12,903 nt of DNA from Actinomycetes bacterium. Lineage in GTDB: Bacteria; Actinomycetota; Acidimicrobiia; Acidimicrobiales; RAAP-2. The notes under the pieces were generated by a model. It was not told where the DNA came from. It saw nothing but the letters and a program-made list of their open reading frames with translations, and ran no database searches. Location: NCBI GenBank assembly GCA_025352305.1, contig JANXTQ010000095.1, forward strand, positions 1-12,903, given 5' to 3'. A program made the position numbers and the translations under genes. This document shows, in pieces, positions 12,898 to 12,903 of the stretch. How positions within the stretch are numbered: the stretch's first letter is position 1; each line of letters begins with the position of its first letter.

Positions 12898-12903
12898 GCC
12901 ACT

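Noticed and set aside
1..12903. tRNA, rRNA, CRISPR arrays, insertion sequences, phage or defence genes
   Set aside because: No repeated spacer pattern, no transposase or integrase motif and no tRNA cloverleaf was seen; the gaps longer than 100 bases are only 77-248 and 4703-5015.

Overview
The window looks like a piece of a mid-GC actinobacterial chromosome. My best guess is the class Acidimicrobiia or a close relative. This is inference from gene order (scpA-scpB-rluB-aroH-tyrA-aroA-cmk-plsC, and a PDZ/radical-SAM DUF512 gene next to der), from frequent GTG starts, and from leaderless starts with TANNNT boxes. No rRNA, tRNA, CRISPR array, insertion sequence or phage gene was seen. Almost all of it is core housekeeping DNA, packed very tightly.

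Left part (about 1-3619). Positions 1-248 hold only the probable tail of a plus-strand gene and a doubtful small minus-strand frame. A minus-strand operon then reads from right to left: a PDZ-radical SAM-DUF512 protein, the ribosome-assembly GTPase Der, a 60-residue zinc-ribbon/membrane-anchor protein, and a gamma-class carbonic anhydrase-like protein. The first three genes overlap by 4 bases and 1 base.

Middle (3620-5816). A 48-base divergent promoter region separates the DUF512 gene from ispH, the last enzyme of the MEP isoprenoid pathway. Both genes appear to be leaderless GTG starts served by the same hexamer, TAGGCT, in mirror orientation. Between ispH and the next plus-strand gene (a family 2 glycosyltransferase of the dolichol-phosphate mannosyltransferase type) lies about 310 bases. 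It holds an open minus-strand frame of 97 codons with no ATG or GTG start, which may be a decayed gene.

Right part (5817-12897). Eight minus-strand genes run from scpA to plsC without a single non-coding base between them: chromosome condensation (ScpA, ScpB), a ribosomal pseudouridine synthase, three aromatic amino-acid enzymes (chorismate mutase AroH, prephenate dehydrogenase with ACT domain, EPSP synthase), CMP kinase, and a PlsC-type acyltransferase. Divergent from scpA, across 54 bases with two more leaderless-type promoters, is trpS.

Together the genes supply isoprenoid and phospholipid precursors, tyrosine and chorismate, dCMP/CMP recycling, ribosome maturation, tRNA-Trp charging and chromosome segregation. 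The least understood parts are the DUF512 protein, the small zinc-ribbon membrane protein coupled to Der, and the startless frame at 4696-4989. I found no defence system or other clearly new multi-gene system.
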